From the NCBI RefSeq assembly GCF_900114385.1, contig NZ_FOSW01000010.1, positions 121,876-185,875 on the forward strand: a stretch of DNA of 64,000 nucleotides. The letters are read 5' to 3'. This DNA comes from Geodermatophilus ruber. GTDB taxonomy: Bacteria; Actinomycetota; Actinomycetes; Mycobacteriales; Geodermatophilaceae. Position 1 is the first letter of the stretch; each line of letters opens with the position of its first letter. The notes beneath the pieces are model-generated. The model saw nothing but the letters and a program-made list of their open reading frames with translations. It did not search any database and was not told where the DNA came from. Both the position numbers and the translations under genes were made by a program. This document shows positions 33,990 to 43,046 of the stretch, piece by piece.

Positions 33990-34934
33990 TCAGCTCCGCC
34001 GCGGCTGCGCGGTGGTGACGCCGAAGCCGGCCAGCCACTCCGGGATGGCCTCGTAGAAGCTGGAGCGGACCTCGTAGGAGCCCTGGGCGGACAGGGCGGC
34101 GTGGGCCGCGAGCCAGGTGCGCACCTCGTGGGAGGAGTGCCCGGCCTGCTCGACGAACGACTCGTTGCTCCACGAGTCGATCTGCGCGAGGTCCCCGGAG
34201 GCCATGACCGCGAGGAACCGCCGGTCCCACTCGGGGTTGAGCGGCATGAGGTCCGTCGTCCCGGCCGCGTAGGCCAGCGCGGCGTCGAACACGCGCGCCT
34301 GACGGGCGGCCCGCTGCTCGGGGGTCGGGTTGCGGCCGGCGATCAGCCGCTCGGCCACCTCGGGTGGGGCCTCGGCCAGCCGCGGGACCGGCGGGTCGTG
34401 GGACAGGCCGCCGGAGCCCAGCAGCAGCACCCGGCGGTCCAGCGTGACCGCGGCGGAGCCGATCGCCTCGCCGAGCAGGCGGGCGCGACCCACCGGGCCC
34501 AGCGGCTCGGCGACGCAGTTGATGAACACCGGCACGACCGGCACCGCATCGATGCCGCCGAAGAGCAGGTCCAGCGGCTGCACGCAGCCGTGGTCGACGG
34601 TCATGCGCTCGGAGAAGGCCACGTCGACCCCGCGCTCCAGCGCTGCCGCGGTGAAGGCCCGTGCCGCCGAGCCGTCCACCGGCAGGGGGCCGCCCGAGGT
34701 CCCGTAGTCGCCCACCGCCGTCGCGGCGGCCCCGATGCAGAACGACGGCATGAGGTCGTAGAGGAAGCCGTTGTAGTGATCGGGGGCGAAGACCACGACG
34801 AGCTCGGGGTCGAACTCGACCACGAACTTCCGGGCGTCGTCGATCGCCGCCTGCACCCGGTCGACGACGTCGTCGGCGGGCTGGTGGACGCCCATGACCG
34901 GGGTGTGCGACAGGGCGCAGAGAGCTAGGGACAT
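33990..34934 (-). CDS. mhpB: 2,3-dihydroxyphenylpropionate 1,2-dioxygenase-type class III extradiol dioxygenase (copy 2)
   Basis: 314 residues, MhpB family: VVVFAPDHYNGFLYDLMPSFCIGAAATAVGDYG, RMTVDHGCVQPL with His115, LLGSGGLSHDPPVP with His179, and the near-identical stretch DSWSNESFVEQAGHSSHEVRT shared with copy 1 at 26082. It opens a substituted catechol with Fe2+ and O2. Unlike copy 1 it lies in a leftward set with an acyl-CoA dehydrogenase and a CoA-transferase, and is transcribed opposite to the hydrolase and SDR. Two MhpB genes within 8 kb suggest two catechols or one made at different stages of side-chain removal. Confidence 0.92.
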   Translation of the reverse strand: MSLALCALSHTPVMGVHQPADDVVDRVQAAIDDARKFVVEFDPELVVVFAPDHYNGFLYDLMPSFCIGAAATAVGDYGTSGGPLPVDGSAARAFTAAALERGVDVAFSERMTVDHGCVQPLDLLFGGIDAVPVVPVFINCVAEPLGPVGRARLLGEAIGSAAVTLDRRVLLLGSGGLSHDPPVPRLAEAPPEVAERLIAGRNPTPEQRAARQARVFDAALAYAAGTTDLMPLNPEWDRRFLAVMASGDLAQIDSWSNESFVEQAGHSSHEVRTWLAAHAALSAQGSYEVRSSFYEAIPEWLAGFGVTTAQPRRS

Positions 34935-35006
34935 GGCGGTGCGCTCCGGTTCCCAGCCGTTCCGGCGGGAGCGGCTGTCGGCGGTGTCAGGTGTGGTGGG
35001 GCGGGG

Positions 35007-36167
35007 TCATGCGTACGGCAGTCCGCCCCGCTCGACCAGCCGGCGGGCGATGATCGAACGCTGGATCTCGTTCGTCCCCTCGCCGACGACCATCAGCGGG
35101 GCGTCGCGGTAGAAGCGTTCGACGGGGTACTCGGCGGCGTAGCCGTTGCTCGCGTGGATGCGCACCGCCTGCTGGCAGAGCTCCAGGCAGACCTCGGAGG
35201 CGTAGAGCTTGGCCATCCCGGCCTCCAGGTCGCACCGGGCGCCGGTGTCCAGGCGCTCGGCCGCGGCGGTGATGAGCATCCGCGCGGCCTCCAGCTTCAC
35301 CGCCATGTCCGCCAGGTAGTTGCCGATCGACTGGTGCTGCCAGATCGGCACCCCGAAGGCCACCCGCTGCTGGGAGTAGGCCAGGGACGCGTCGAAGGCC
35401 GCGCGGGCGACCCCGCTGGCCCGGGCGGCGACCTGGATCCGGCCGAGCTCCAGCCCGCGCATCATCTGCGCGAAGCCGGCACCGGCCACCCCGCCGAGCA
35501 GCTGGGTGCTCGGCACACGGCAGTCGGTGAAGGCGATCTCGCAGGTCTCGACGCCCTTGTAGCCCAGCTTGGCGAGGTCGCGGGAGACGCTCATGCCCGG
35601 CCCCTGCTCCACCAGCAGGATGCTCATGCCCCGGTGAGCGGGCCGGGCGTCCGGATCGGTCCGGCACAGCAGCGCGACCAGCCCCGACCGGCGGGCGTTG
35701 GTGATCCACATCTTGGTGCCGTTGACGACGTAGCCGTCGCCGTCGGCGCGGGCGACGGTCCGCATGTTCTGCAGGTCCGAACCGCCGTCGGGCTCGGTGA
35801 GGGCCATGGTGGCGCGCAGCTGCCCGGTCGCCAGGGACGGGAGGTAGCGCTGCTGCTGCTCCTCGGTGCCGAACCGGGTGAGGAGGCTGACGACGACGCT
35901 GTGCCCGCCCATGGCCCCGGCCAGGCTCATCCAGCCCCGGGCGAGCTCCTCGGTGACCGCGGCGAAGCACGCCGTCGAGACGCCGAGGCCACCGAAGCGC
36001 TCGGGCACGACGAGCCCGTAGACGCCCAGCTCCTTCATCTGCTCGATGAGGGCTTCGGGGTAGGTGTCGCTGTGCTCGAGCTCGGTCGCGACCGGCACCA
36101 CCTCGCGTTCCACGAAGCGGCGGACCGTCGCGACGATGGCCCGTTCGTCCTCGCTCAGCTGGGGCAT
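35007..36167 (-). CDS. Acyl-CoA dehydrogenase
   Basis: 386 residues, the standard length. LSEDERAIVATVRRFVEREVVPVATELEHSDTYPEALIEQMKELGVYGLVVPERFGGLGVS, ATMALTEPDGGSDLQNMRTVARADGDGYVVNGTKMWITNA (FAD/substrate binding) and IHASNGYAAEYPVERFYRDAPLMVVGEGTNEIQRSIIARRL, with the Glu of the EGTNEIQ element that acts as base. It would make an alpha,beta-double bond in an acyl-CoA using FAD. Upstream of it, in the same direction, is a CoA-transferase that could form the thioester, suggesting beta-oxidation of a side chain before or after ring opening by MhpB copy 2. Confidence 0.93.
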   Translation of the reverse strand: MPQLSEDERAIVATVRRFVEREVVPVATELEHSDTYPEALIEQMKELGVYGLVVPERFGGLGVSTACFAAVTEELARGWMSLAGAMGGHSVVVSLLTRFGTEEQQQRYLPSLATGQLRATMALTEPDGGSDLQNMRTVARADGDGYVVNGTKMWITNARRSGLVALLCRTDPDARPAHRGMSILLVEQGPGMSVSRDLAKLGYKGVETCEIAFTDCRVPSTQLLGGVAGAGFAQMMRGLELGRIQVAARASGVARAAFDASLAYSQQRVAFGVPIWQHQSIGNYLADMAVKLEAARMLITAAAERLDTGARCDLEAGMAKLYASEVCLELCQQAVRIHASNGYAAEYPVERFYRDAPLMVVGEGTNEIQRSIIARRLVERGGLPYA

Positions 36168-36210
36168 CCGGAATCTCCTGGTCGTGGGTGGGGAGGGGGG
36201 TGCGCGGTGG

Positions 36211-37419
36211 TCATGGCGCCGGCCGGGGAGCTGCCGGGCCGAGGGCCGCCGCGACCTCCGGCTCGTCCAGCCCGGCCCAGCGCAGCACGGCGACGCTGTG
36301 CTCGCCCACCTCCGGCACCGGCCCCATGGCAGCCGGCCGGTCGGGGCCGGTCAGGGGAGGTTCGAGCGCCCGCAGCGGGCCGGCCGGGGAGGCGACCTCG
36401 CGCAGGCGGTGCCGTGCAGTGAGGACCGGGTGGTCGCCGAGGGCGGTCACGTCCGCGATGCGCGCGTGGGCCACGGAGGCGCGGTCCAGGAGGTCCTCCA
36501 CGGTCCCGGCGGGCAGCCGGCCGAGGCGCTGATCGATCCGCTCCTGCAGCTCGGTCCGGTGCTGCACGCGCCGGCTGTTCGTCGCGAACCGGGGGTCGGT
36601 GGCCAGCGCCGGGTCCTCGAGCACGACGGCGCAGAACCGGGCCCACTCACGGTCGTTCTGGACGGCGAGGACGACCTGCTCCCCGTCGCCGGTGCGGACC
36701 GGGCCGTAGGGGGCGATCGCGGCGTGCGCGGCACCGTTGCGCACCGGCGCCTGCCCGCCGTAGGCGCCGTAGTAGAAGGGGAAGCCCATCCACTCGGCCA
36801 GGGAGTCGAAGAGGGACACCCGCACGGCCCGGCCGGTGCCGGTCCGTTCGCGCTCGTAGAGCGCCGCGAGGATGCCGCTGAAGGCGTACGTTCCCGCCGC
36901 GATGTCGGCCACGGGGATCCCCGCCTTGGCCGGGTGCTGCGGCGTCCCGGTGACCGACAGGAGCCCGGCCTCCGCCTGCACCAGCAGGTCGTAGGCCTTG
37001 CGGTCGGCGTGCGGGCCCTCCGCCCCAAATCCCGAGACGTCGCAGGTGACCAGGCGCGGCCGAGTGGCCCGGACCGTCTCCGAGCCGAGCCCCAGGCGCT
37101 CCGCCGCCCCGGGGGCGAGGTTCTGCACGAACACGTCGGCGCGATCGAGCAGCCGCTCCACGGCGGACCGGGACCCGGGCCGCTTGAGGTCGAGCGCCAC
37201 CGATTCCTTCGAGCGGTTCAGCCACACGAAGTGGCTGGACAGGCCGTGGACGGTCGTGTCGTAGTCCCGGGCGAAGTCCCCGCGCCCGGGTCGCTCGATC
37301 TTGATCACTCGCGCGCCGAGGTCCGCCAGGTGGCGGGTGGCCAGCGGGGCGGCGACGGCCTGCTCGATGGTCACGACGACCAGCCCGGTCAGGGGCAGGG
37401 TGACCCGCGGTCCGGCCAT
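36211..37419 (-). CDS. CaiB/BaiF family CoA-transferase
   Basis: 402 residues from ATG 37419. Class III CoA-transferase: LTGLVVVTIEQAVAAPLATRHLADLGARVIKIERPGRGDFARDYD, HFVWLNRSKESVALDLKRPGSR, YDLLVQAEAGLLSVTG and VADIAAGTYAFSGILAALYERERTGTGRAVRVSLFDSLAEWM, where the Asp of ADIAAG is the expected nucleophile. It moves CoA between carboxylic acids. It is the first gene of the leftward set with the acyl-CoA dehydrogenase and MhpB copy 2 and is divergent from a GntR gene. The predicted job is activation of a carboxylated aromatic or side-chain acid. Confidence 0.9.
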   Translation of the reverse strand: MAGPRVTLPLTGLVVVTIEQAVAAPLATRHLADLGARVIKIERPGRGDFARDYDTTVHGLSSHFVWLNRSKESVALDLKRPGSRSAVERLLDRADVFVQNLAPGAAERLGLGSETVRATRPRLVTCDVSGFGAEGPHADRKAYDLLVQAEAGLLSVTGTPQHPAKAGIPVADIAAGTYAFSGILAALYERERTGTGRAVRVSLFDSLAEWMGFPFYYGAYGGQAPVRNGAAHAAIAPYGPVRTGDGEQVVLAVQNDREWARFCAVVLEDPALATDPRFATNSRRVQHRTELQERIDQRLGRLPAGTVEDLLDRASVAHARIADVTALGDHPVLTARHRLREVASPAGPLRALEPPLTGPDRPAAMGPVPEVGEHSVAVLRWAGLDEPEVAAALGPAAPRPAP

Positions 37420-37433
37420 GGTCGCGCACCATA

Positions 37434-37448
37434 CAATATAAAAGATTG
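37434..37448. promoter_or_regulatory. AT-rich inverted repeat in the CoA-transferase/GntR divergent region
   Basis: CAAT (37434-37437) and ATTG (37445-37448) flank ATAAAAG, in a stretch far richer in A and T than its surroundings, 15 bases upstream of the leftward CoA-transferase start. The core TATAAAA is shared with the palindrome at 32128-32138. It is a candidate operator for the GntR protein at 37513; the link is inference. Confidence 0.4.
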
Positions 37449-37512
37449 CTCCGTGGGATAGTGGGGCCTCCCGGTGCGCGACCCCGGGCCCGCCTGCTGG
37501 GGGAGGACCGAC

Positions 37513-38241
37513 GTGGAGCCAGGTGCGCCCGACCCGTCGGGGCAGGACGGTCTGCCCTCGGCGTCGGACTTCCGCAAGCGCACGCGCGCCCACCTCAGTG
37601 ACGAGGTGGCGTCCTACATCCGCGACCTGATCATGTCCGGGCAGGTGCGCGAGGGCGAGTTCCTCCGGCTGGAGCGGATCGCCGACGAGCTCGGGGTCAG
37701 CGCCACGCCGGTGCGCGAGGCGCTGCTGTCGCTGCGCGGCGAGGGGTTCGTCAGCCTCGAGGCCCGGCGCGGTTTCGTCGTCGCCCCGCTGAGCCGGCAG
37801 GACGTGGCCGACCTCTTCCAGGTGCAAGCCGACGTCGCCGCGGAGCTGGCCGGCCGGGCCGCCGAGCGCCTGGCGCCGCAGGTCGTCGACCGGCTCACCG
37901 CGCTGCAGGAGCAGCTGGAGGAGGCCGCCCGGCGGGGCGCGACGGAGGAGATGGAGGAACTCAACTTCCAGTTCCACCGGGCGATCTACCGCGGGGCGGC
38001 CTCGCCGAAGCTGACGTGGGTCCTGGGCAGCCTGGCCCGGTACGCCCCACGTCGCTTCTATGCCGGCATCCAGGGGTGGCAGGGGGCGTCCGTCGCCGAG
38101 CACGGCGCGATCATCGACGCGCTGCGCCGGCGCGACCCGGAGCAAGCCCGCCGTGCCATGCGCAGCCACGTGAACCACGCCGGCCGGCTGCTGGTCGCCC
38201 ACCTCGAGAGCCGGGGCTTCTGGGGCGACGACCCGGCCTGA
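37513..38241 (+). CDS. GntR-family transcriptional regulator (FCD type)
   Basis: 242 residues from GTG 37513, which has GGGGGAGGA five bases upstream; a GTG at 37474 gives 13 more residues but lacks a site. Winged helix HLSDEVASYIRDLIMSGQVREGEFLRLERIADELGVSATPVREALLSLRGEGFVSLEARRGF, then FCD domain with LNFQFHRAIYRGA and AEHGAIIDALRRRD. Divergent from the CoA-transferase gene, it probably controls the leftward set (33990-37419) and perhaps the hydrolase/SDR pair, through the AT-rich repeats at 37434 and 32128. It is a different protein from the regulator at 23091. Confidence 0.9.
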   Translation: MEPGAPDPSGQDGLPSASDFRKRTRAHLSDEVASYIRDLIMSGQVREGEFLRLERIADELGVSATPVREALLSLRGEGFVSLEARRGFVVAPLSRQDVADLFQVQADVAAELAGRAAERLAPQVVDRLTALQEQLEEAARRGATEEMEELNFQFHRAIYRGAASPKLTWVLGSLARYAPRRFYAGIQGWQGASVAEHGAIIDALRRRDPEQARRAMRSHVNHAGRLLVAHLESRGFWGDDPA

Positions 38242-38364
38242 GCTCCGCCGGCGCCGGGTGGCGGGGAGCTGCCCTGCCCGCCGGGGCGGACCCGGCCGCG
38301 CCTGATCCCGACCGCGGCCGCGGGGGCCGGAGGGATCCGCTCGAGCGTGGCGGAGATCACCCTC

Positions 38365-38393
38365 TTGTCACTGGCATGCCAGCATTCTACTGT
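38365..38393 (+). promoter_or_regulatory. Promoter of the LLM-fbiC operon with perfect GntR-type palindrome
   Basis: In the 307-bp gap 38242-38548, TTGTCA (38365-38370), a 17-base spacer and TACTGT (38388-38393) make a rightward promoter. The perfect 12-bp palindrome CTGGCATGCCAG (38371-38382) fills the spacer, where a bound repressor would exclude RNA polymerase. It matches the hpaB site in 11 of 12 bases and the ribBA site in 10 of 12. The predicted leader of about 150 bases before the GTG at 38549 holds nothing else I recognise. Confidence 0.7.
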
Positions 38394-38548
38394 GCCCTCC
38401 ACGAGCGGGGCTCCGGTCCGGGACCGGTCCCTCGACCGGCTCGACGTCCGGGCCCCGACCACGCACAGCGACCTGTTCGACGAGCTCGCCCGGGGCTCCC
38501 GCGCGGCTGAGACCTGCCTGTCCGCACCCGATCCGAGAAGAGGCGCAC

Positions 38549-39631
38549 GTGGATTTCATCGTCGGCAATCTCGCGCACATCGAAGGGCTCGACCAGGTCA
38601 AGCTGGCCGAGGACGTGGGAATCACCCACTACGGCGCGGGGCAGGGGCCGCTGCACTCCAGTGACCCCTTCCAGTTCCTGGCGCTGGCCGCGCGGGAGAC
38701 CTCCACGATCAAGCTCGGCCCGTACGTGCTGGACCCGCTCACCCGGATCCCGCCCTCGGTCGCCAACTCGCTGGCGACGCTGAACCTGGTCTCCGAGGGG
38801 CGGGCCTTCCTCGGCCTCGGGACGGCGAACTCGGCGCTGCACGCCATGGGCCGCAAGAGCGCCAAGCCGGAGGAGCTCGCCGAGGCGGTGCAGGTGATCT
38901 CCGCGCTGGTGCGCGGCGGCCGGGCCGACCACACGTGGCGCGGCGAGACCAAGGCGGCGCAACTGCTGGGCGCCCCGGACGCCGGCTTCTTCCGCACCGA
39001 TCCCGACTTCCCGGTCTACATCGCCGCCGGCGGGCCCAAGGGCGTCGCCAACGCCGCCCGGTACGCCGACGCGATCCTCTACTGCGTCGGACCCAACCCG
39101 AACTTCATCAAGATCGTCCGGCGCGAGCTGGAGCGGGAGGTCGCCGCGGCGGGGCGCCCGCCGGGCAGCGTGAAGCTGATCGGGCTCACCTTCTTCTACC
39201 AGCTGCGCAACGGCGAGACCTGGGAGGACGCCCTCACCAAGGGCTTCGGCACCACGGCGCCGATGGGCTCGACGATCAGCGACATGGGCTACCTCAAGAA
39301 GTTCCGCGAGGAGATCGGCGCGGACATCGTCGACAAGTCGATCGCCATGGTCCAGAACACGATCATGGGCGCCCCCGAGGAGATGGGCGCCGCCAGCCAC
39401 CTGGACCAGTGGGACACCTACGCCAAGGGCTTCGACGAGCGGCACATGCCCTACATGTCCCAGGACATCCTCGACTTCTGGACCCTGTACGGGTCGCCGG
39501 ACGACCTCCTCGAGAAGGCCCAACTCATGATGGAGAGCGGGCTCGACGCGCTCAGCGTGTTCCTCTACAACCCGTTCACCGCCCGCCGGGACATCGCCGA
39601 CATCGGGTCATCGATCCTCGCCCGGATCTGA
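38549..39631 (+). CDS. LLM-class oxidoreductase, probably F420-dependent (copy 2)
   Basis: 360 residues from GTG 38549. Same type as the protein at 27080 along its whole length: [109 protein letters not shown], and the end [18 protein letters not shown]. The stop is eight bases before the fbiC start, so it is co-transcribed with the gene for the F420 chromophore. That arrangement makes F420 the likely cofactor. It heads the operon that also holds mhpD, mhpF, mhpE and fbiD. Its reaction is unknown; two related enzymes in two operons may act in sequence or as a complex. Confidence 0.87.
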   Translation: MDFIVGNLAHIEGLDQVKLAEDVGITHYGAGQGPLHSSDPFQFLALAARETSTIKLGPYVLDPLTRIPPSVANSLATLNLVSEGRAFLGLGTANSALHAMGRKSAKPEELAEAVQVISALVRGGRADHTWRGETKAAQLLGAPDAGFFRTDPDFPVYIAAGGPKGVANAARYADAILYCVGPNPNFIKIVRRELEREVAAAGRPPGSVKLIGLTFFYQLRNGETWEDALTKGFGTTAPMGSTISDMGYLKKFREEIGADIVDKSIAMVQNTIMGAPEEMGAASHLDQWDTYAKGFDERHMPYMSQDILDFWTLYGSPDDLLEKAQLMMESGLDALSVFLYNPFTARRDIADIGSSILARI

Positions 39632-39639
39632 CGGGCGCC

Positions 39640-42222
39640 GTGGACGCACACCCCGACCGGCTCGCCGGCACCGACCTGCGGCCCACGCCCAGCGCGATGC
39701 GCCGGGTGCTGCGCCGGGCCCGCGACTCGGTCGCCCTGGACCGCACCGAAGCCGAGCTGCTGCTCACCGCACGGGGGGAGGCGCTGGCCGAGCTGTCGGC
39801 CAGCGCCGCCCGGGTGCGCGACGCCGGCCTGCTCGCCGCGGGCCGGCCGGGCGTCATCACCTACTCCCGGAAGGTGTTCGTCCCGCTGACCCGGCTGTGC
39901 CGGGACCGCTGCCACTACTGCACCTTCGCCACCGTCCCGCACCGGGTGCCGGCACCTTTCCTCGAACGCGACGAGGTGCTGGAGATCGCCCGCGCGGGGG
40001 CGGCGGCCGGCTGCAAGGAGGCGCTGTTCACCCTCGGGGACCGGCCCGAGGACCGGTGGGACGTCGCGCGGACGTGGCTGGAGGAGCGGGGGTACGCCAG
40101 CACCCTGGAGTACCTGCGGGCCTGCGCCATCGCGGTGCTGGAGGAGACCGGCCTGCTGCCGCACCTCAACCCCGGCGTCCTCTCCTGGGAGGAGCTGTCC
40201 CGGCTCAAGCCGGTGGCGCCCTCGATGGGGATGATGCTGGAGACGACCGCCGAGCGGCTGTGGTCCGAGCCGGGCGGCCCGCACTTCGGCTCGCCGGACA
40301 AGAACCCGGCCGTGCGCACGCAGGTCCTGCACGATGCCGGTCGTACCGCCGTCCCGTTCACGACCGGCATCCTCGTCGGGATCGGCGAGACCCTGGCCGA
40401 GCGGGTCGACGCCCTGTTCACGCTGCGCGAGATCGCCCGCGCCTACCGCGGGGTGCAGGAGGTGATCGTCCAGAACTTCCGGGCCAAGCCGGACACCGCG
40501 ATGCGCGCGCACCCCGACGCCGACCTCGAGGACCTGGCCGCCACCATCGCCGTCGCCCGGTTGCTGCTGGGGCCCGACGTGCGCATCCAGGCCCCGCCCA
40601 ACCTGATCGGCGAGGAGTACCGGACGGTGCTCGACGCGGGGATCGACGACTGGGGCGGGGTGTCGCCGCTGACCCCGGACCACGTGAACCCCGAGCGCCC
40701 GTGGCCCCACCTGGAGGAGTTGGCGGCGCGGACCGCCGAGGCGGGGTTCACCCTGCGGGAGCGGCTCACGGTGTACCCGCCCTACCAGCGCGAGCCCTGG
40801 CTGGACCCGCGGGTGGCCGCGCACGTCGCCGCGCTCGCCGGGCCGGACGGGCTCGCCCGCCAGGACGCCGTGCCGGTCGGTCTGCCCTGGCAGGAGCCCG
40901 AGTTCGGCGCCACGGGCACTGGCCGGGTCGACCTGCACGCCGAGGTCGACACCTCCGGTCGCACCGACGACCGGCGCGGCGACTTCGACACCGTCTACGG
41001 CGACTGGGACACCGTCCGCGGTCACGCGGCCCGCACCGGGGCGGCCGCGGCGCCGCTGCCGGCCGACGTCCGGGCCGCGCTGCGGCACGCCGAGACCGAC
41101 CCGGCCGGGCTGTCGGACGCGGAGTACCTGGCGCTGCTGACCGCCGACGGGGCCGCGCTGGAGGCCCTGGCCGCGCTGGCCGACGCCGTCCGCCGGGACG
41201 TCACCGGCGACGACGTCACCTACGTGGTGAACCGGAACATCAACTTCACCAACGTCTGCTACACCGGCTGCCGGTTCTGCGCCTTCGCCCAGCGGCGCAC
41301 CGACGCCGACGCCTACACCCTCTCGATGCAGCAGGTCGGCGACCGGGTGGACGAGGCCTGGGCGGCCGGGGCGACGGAGATCTGCATGCAGGGCGGCATC
41401 CACCCCGACCTGCCCGGCACCGCCTACCTCGACCTGGCCCGCGAGGTGAAGAAGCGGCAGCCGGGCATCCACCTGCACGCGTTCTCCCCGATGGAGATCG
41501 TCAACGGCGCCACCCGCACCGGGCTGTCGGTCGCCGACTTCCTCGTCGCGGCGAAGGAGGCCGGGCTGGACACGATCCCGGGCACCGCCGCGGAGATCCT
41601 CGACGACGACGTCCGCTGGGTGCTCACCAAGGGCAAGCTCTCGGCGGCGACCTGGCTGGCGGTGGTCGGCACCGCTCACCGGCTGGGCATCCGCTCCTCG
41701 GCCACGATGATGTACGGCCACGTCGACACCCCCGCCCACTGGGTCGCGCACCTGCGCACGCTCGCCGCGCTGCAGGACGACACCGGCGGCTTCACCGAGT
41801 TCGTGCCCCTGCCGTTCGTGCACGGCAACGCCCCGCTGTACCTCGCCGGCATCGCCCGGCCCGGCCCGACCGAGGCGCAGAACCGGGCGGTGCACGCCGT
41901 CGCCCGGCTGCTGCTGCACGGCCGGATCGACAACATCCAGTGCTCCTGGGTCAAGCTCGGCGACGGCGGGGTGCAGCGCCTGCTCACCGGGGGCGCCAAC
42001 GACCTCGGCGGCACGCTGATGGAGGAGACCATCAGCCGGATGGCGGGCTCGGCGCACGGCTCCGAGCGGACCGTCCCGGAGCTGGAGGCCATCGCCGCGG
42101 GGATCGGCCGCCCGACCCGGCAGCGCACCACCACGTACGGCCCCGTGCCGGCCGAACGCCTGTCCGCCCAGCGGCGCCTGCCCAGGGTGCTGCCCCTCGT
42201 CCCCGTGGAGAGCAACTCGTGA
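39640..42222 (+). CDS. fbiC: FO synthase (7,8-didemethyl-8-hydroxy-5-deazariboflavin synthase), bifunctional CofG-CofH
   Basis: 860 residues from GTG 39640, matching the roughly 856 of mycobacterial FbiC. Two radical-SAM domains: CofG half with Cys87, Cys91, Cys94 ([12 protein letters not shown]) and CofH half with Cys540, Cys544, Cys547 ([13 protein letters not shown]). [34 protein letters not shown] and [23 protein letters not shown] are also characteristic. It joins tyrosine to the riboflavin precursor 5-amino-6-ribitylaminouracil to make FO, the deazaflavin of F420. The RibA half of ribBA (21587) leads to that same precursor. In actinobacteria fbiC is normally a separate locus; here it is inside a ring-cleavage operon. 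Confidence 0.95.
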   Translation: MDAHPDRLAGTDLRPTPSAMRRVLRRARDSVALDRTEAELLLTARGEALAELSASAARVRDAGLLAAGRPGVITYSRKVFVPLTRLCRDRCHYCTFATVPHRVPAPFLERDEVLEIARAGAAAGCKEALFTLGDRPEDRWDVARTWLEERGYASTLEYLRACAIAVLEETGLLPHLNPGVLSWEELSRLKPVAPSMGMMLETTAERLWSEPGGPHFGSPDKNPAVRTQVLHDAGRTAVPFTTGILVGIGETLAERVDALFTLREIARAYRGVQEVIVQNFRAKPDTAMRAHPDADLEDLAATIAVARLLLGPDVRIQAPPNLIGEEYRTVLDAGIDDWGGVSPLTPDHVNPERPWPHLEELAARTAEAGFTLRERLTVYPPYQREPWLDPRVAAHVAALAGPDGLARQDAVPVGLPWQEPEFGATGTGRVDLHAEVDTSGRTDDRRGDFDTVYGDWDTVRGHAARTGAAAAPLPADVRAALRHAETDPAGLSDAEYLALLTADGAALEALAALADAVRRDVTGDDVTYVVNRNINFTNVCYTGCRFCAFAQRRTDADAYTLSMQQVGDRVDEAWAAGATEICMQGGIHPDLPGTAYLDLAREVKKRQPGIHLHAFSPMEIVNGATRTGLSVADFLVAAKEAGLDTIPGTAAEILDDDVRWVLTKGKLSAATWLAVVGTAHRLGIRSSATMMYGHVDTPAHWVAHLRTLAALQDDTGGFTEFVPLPFVHGNAPLYLAGIARPGPTEAQNRAVHAVARLLLHGRIDNIQCSWVKLGDGGVQRLLTGGANDLGGTLMEETISRMAGSAHGSERTVPELEAIAAGIGRPTRQRTTTYGPVPAERLSAQRRLPRVLPLVPVESNS

Positions 42223-43046
42223 CCGCCCGCCGCCCGCCGTCCGCCGACCTCCCCGGCGCGCCGGTCATCAACGCCGCCGCCGCCCGCCTGCAACAGGCCG
42301 CCGACTCCGGTGTCCCCTGCGCGCCGGTGCGCGACCTGCTCCCGATGAGCCTGGAGGCCGGTTATGCGGTGCAGCAGGTCCTCACCGCCCGTGGGCTGGC
42401 CGCCGGGCGGCGGATCATCGGCCGCAAGATCGGGTTGACCAACCCGAAGGTGCAGGCGCAGCTGGGCGTCGACACCCCGGACCTCGGCGTGCTCTTCGAC
42501 GACATGGCCGTTCCCCACGGCAGCACCGTGGACGTCGCCCGGCTGCTGCAGCCGCGGATCGAGGCCGAGGTGGCGTTGGTCCTGGGCGCCGACCTCGACG
42601 GCGAGGACCTGGCCCCCGAACGTGTCCGCGCGTCGGTGGACCGGGTGGTGGCCTCGCTGGAGATCGTGGACAGCCGCATCGCCGGATGGGACATCAGCCT
42701 GGTGGACACCGTGGCCGACAACGCCTCCAGCGGCCGGTTCGTGCTCGGGGGCGACCCGGTGCCGCTGGAGGACCTGGACCTGCGTGCAGTGCAGATGTCG
42801 ATGCTGGAAGACGGCCGGGAGGTCTCCTCCGGGACCGGCGCTGACTGCCTGGGCGATCCGCTGGCCGCGCTGGCCTGGCTGGCGGCCGCCGCGCGGGACC
42901 TGGGTGCGCCGCTGCGCGCGGGGGACGTCGTGCTCTCCGGTGCCCTCGGCCCGATGGTGCCGGTCCGGCCCGGCGCGACCTACTCAGCCGAGGTGTCCGG
43001 ACTCGGGCCGGTCACCGTCACGTTCACCGATAGGGGGACACCGTGA
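42219..43046 (+). CDS. mhpD: 2-keto-4-pentenoate hydratase (2-hydroxypenta-2,4-dienoate hydratase)
   Basis: 275 residues from GTG 42219, overlapping the fbiC stop. FAH-fold hydratase family: [68 protein letters not shown] (metal-binding E-x-E), [35 protein letters not shown] and [21 protein letters not shown]. It adds water to 2-hydroxypenta-2,4-dienoate to give 4-hydroxy-2-oxovalerate, the first step of the common lower meta pathway. The substrate would come from the MhpC-like hydrolases at 28821 and 32293. Confidence 0.93.
   Translation: MTARRPPSADLPGAPVINAAAARLQQAADSGVPCAPVRDLLPMSLEAGYAVQQVLTARGLAAGRRIIGRKIGLTNPKVQAQLGVDTPDLGVLFDDMAVPHGSTVDVARLLQPRIEAEVALVLGADLDGEDLAPERVRASVDRVVASLEIVDSRIAGWDISLVDTVADNASSGRFVLGGDPVPLEDLDLRAVQMSMLEDGREVSSGTGADCLGDPLAALAWLAAAARDLGAPLRAGDVVLSGALGPMVPVRPGATYSAEVSGLGPVTVTFTDRGTP

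Noticed and set aside
38242..38548. Small open frames in the gap before the LLM-fbiC operon
   Set aside because: Translations are Arg/Pro-rich shadows that overlap the predicted promoter and palindrome; no ribosome-binding site or family motif.
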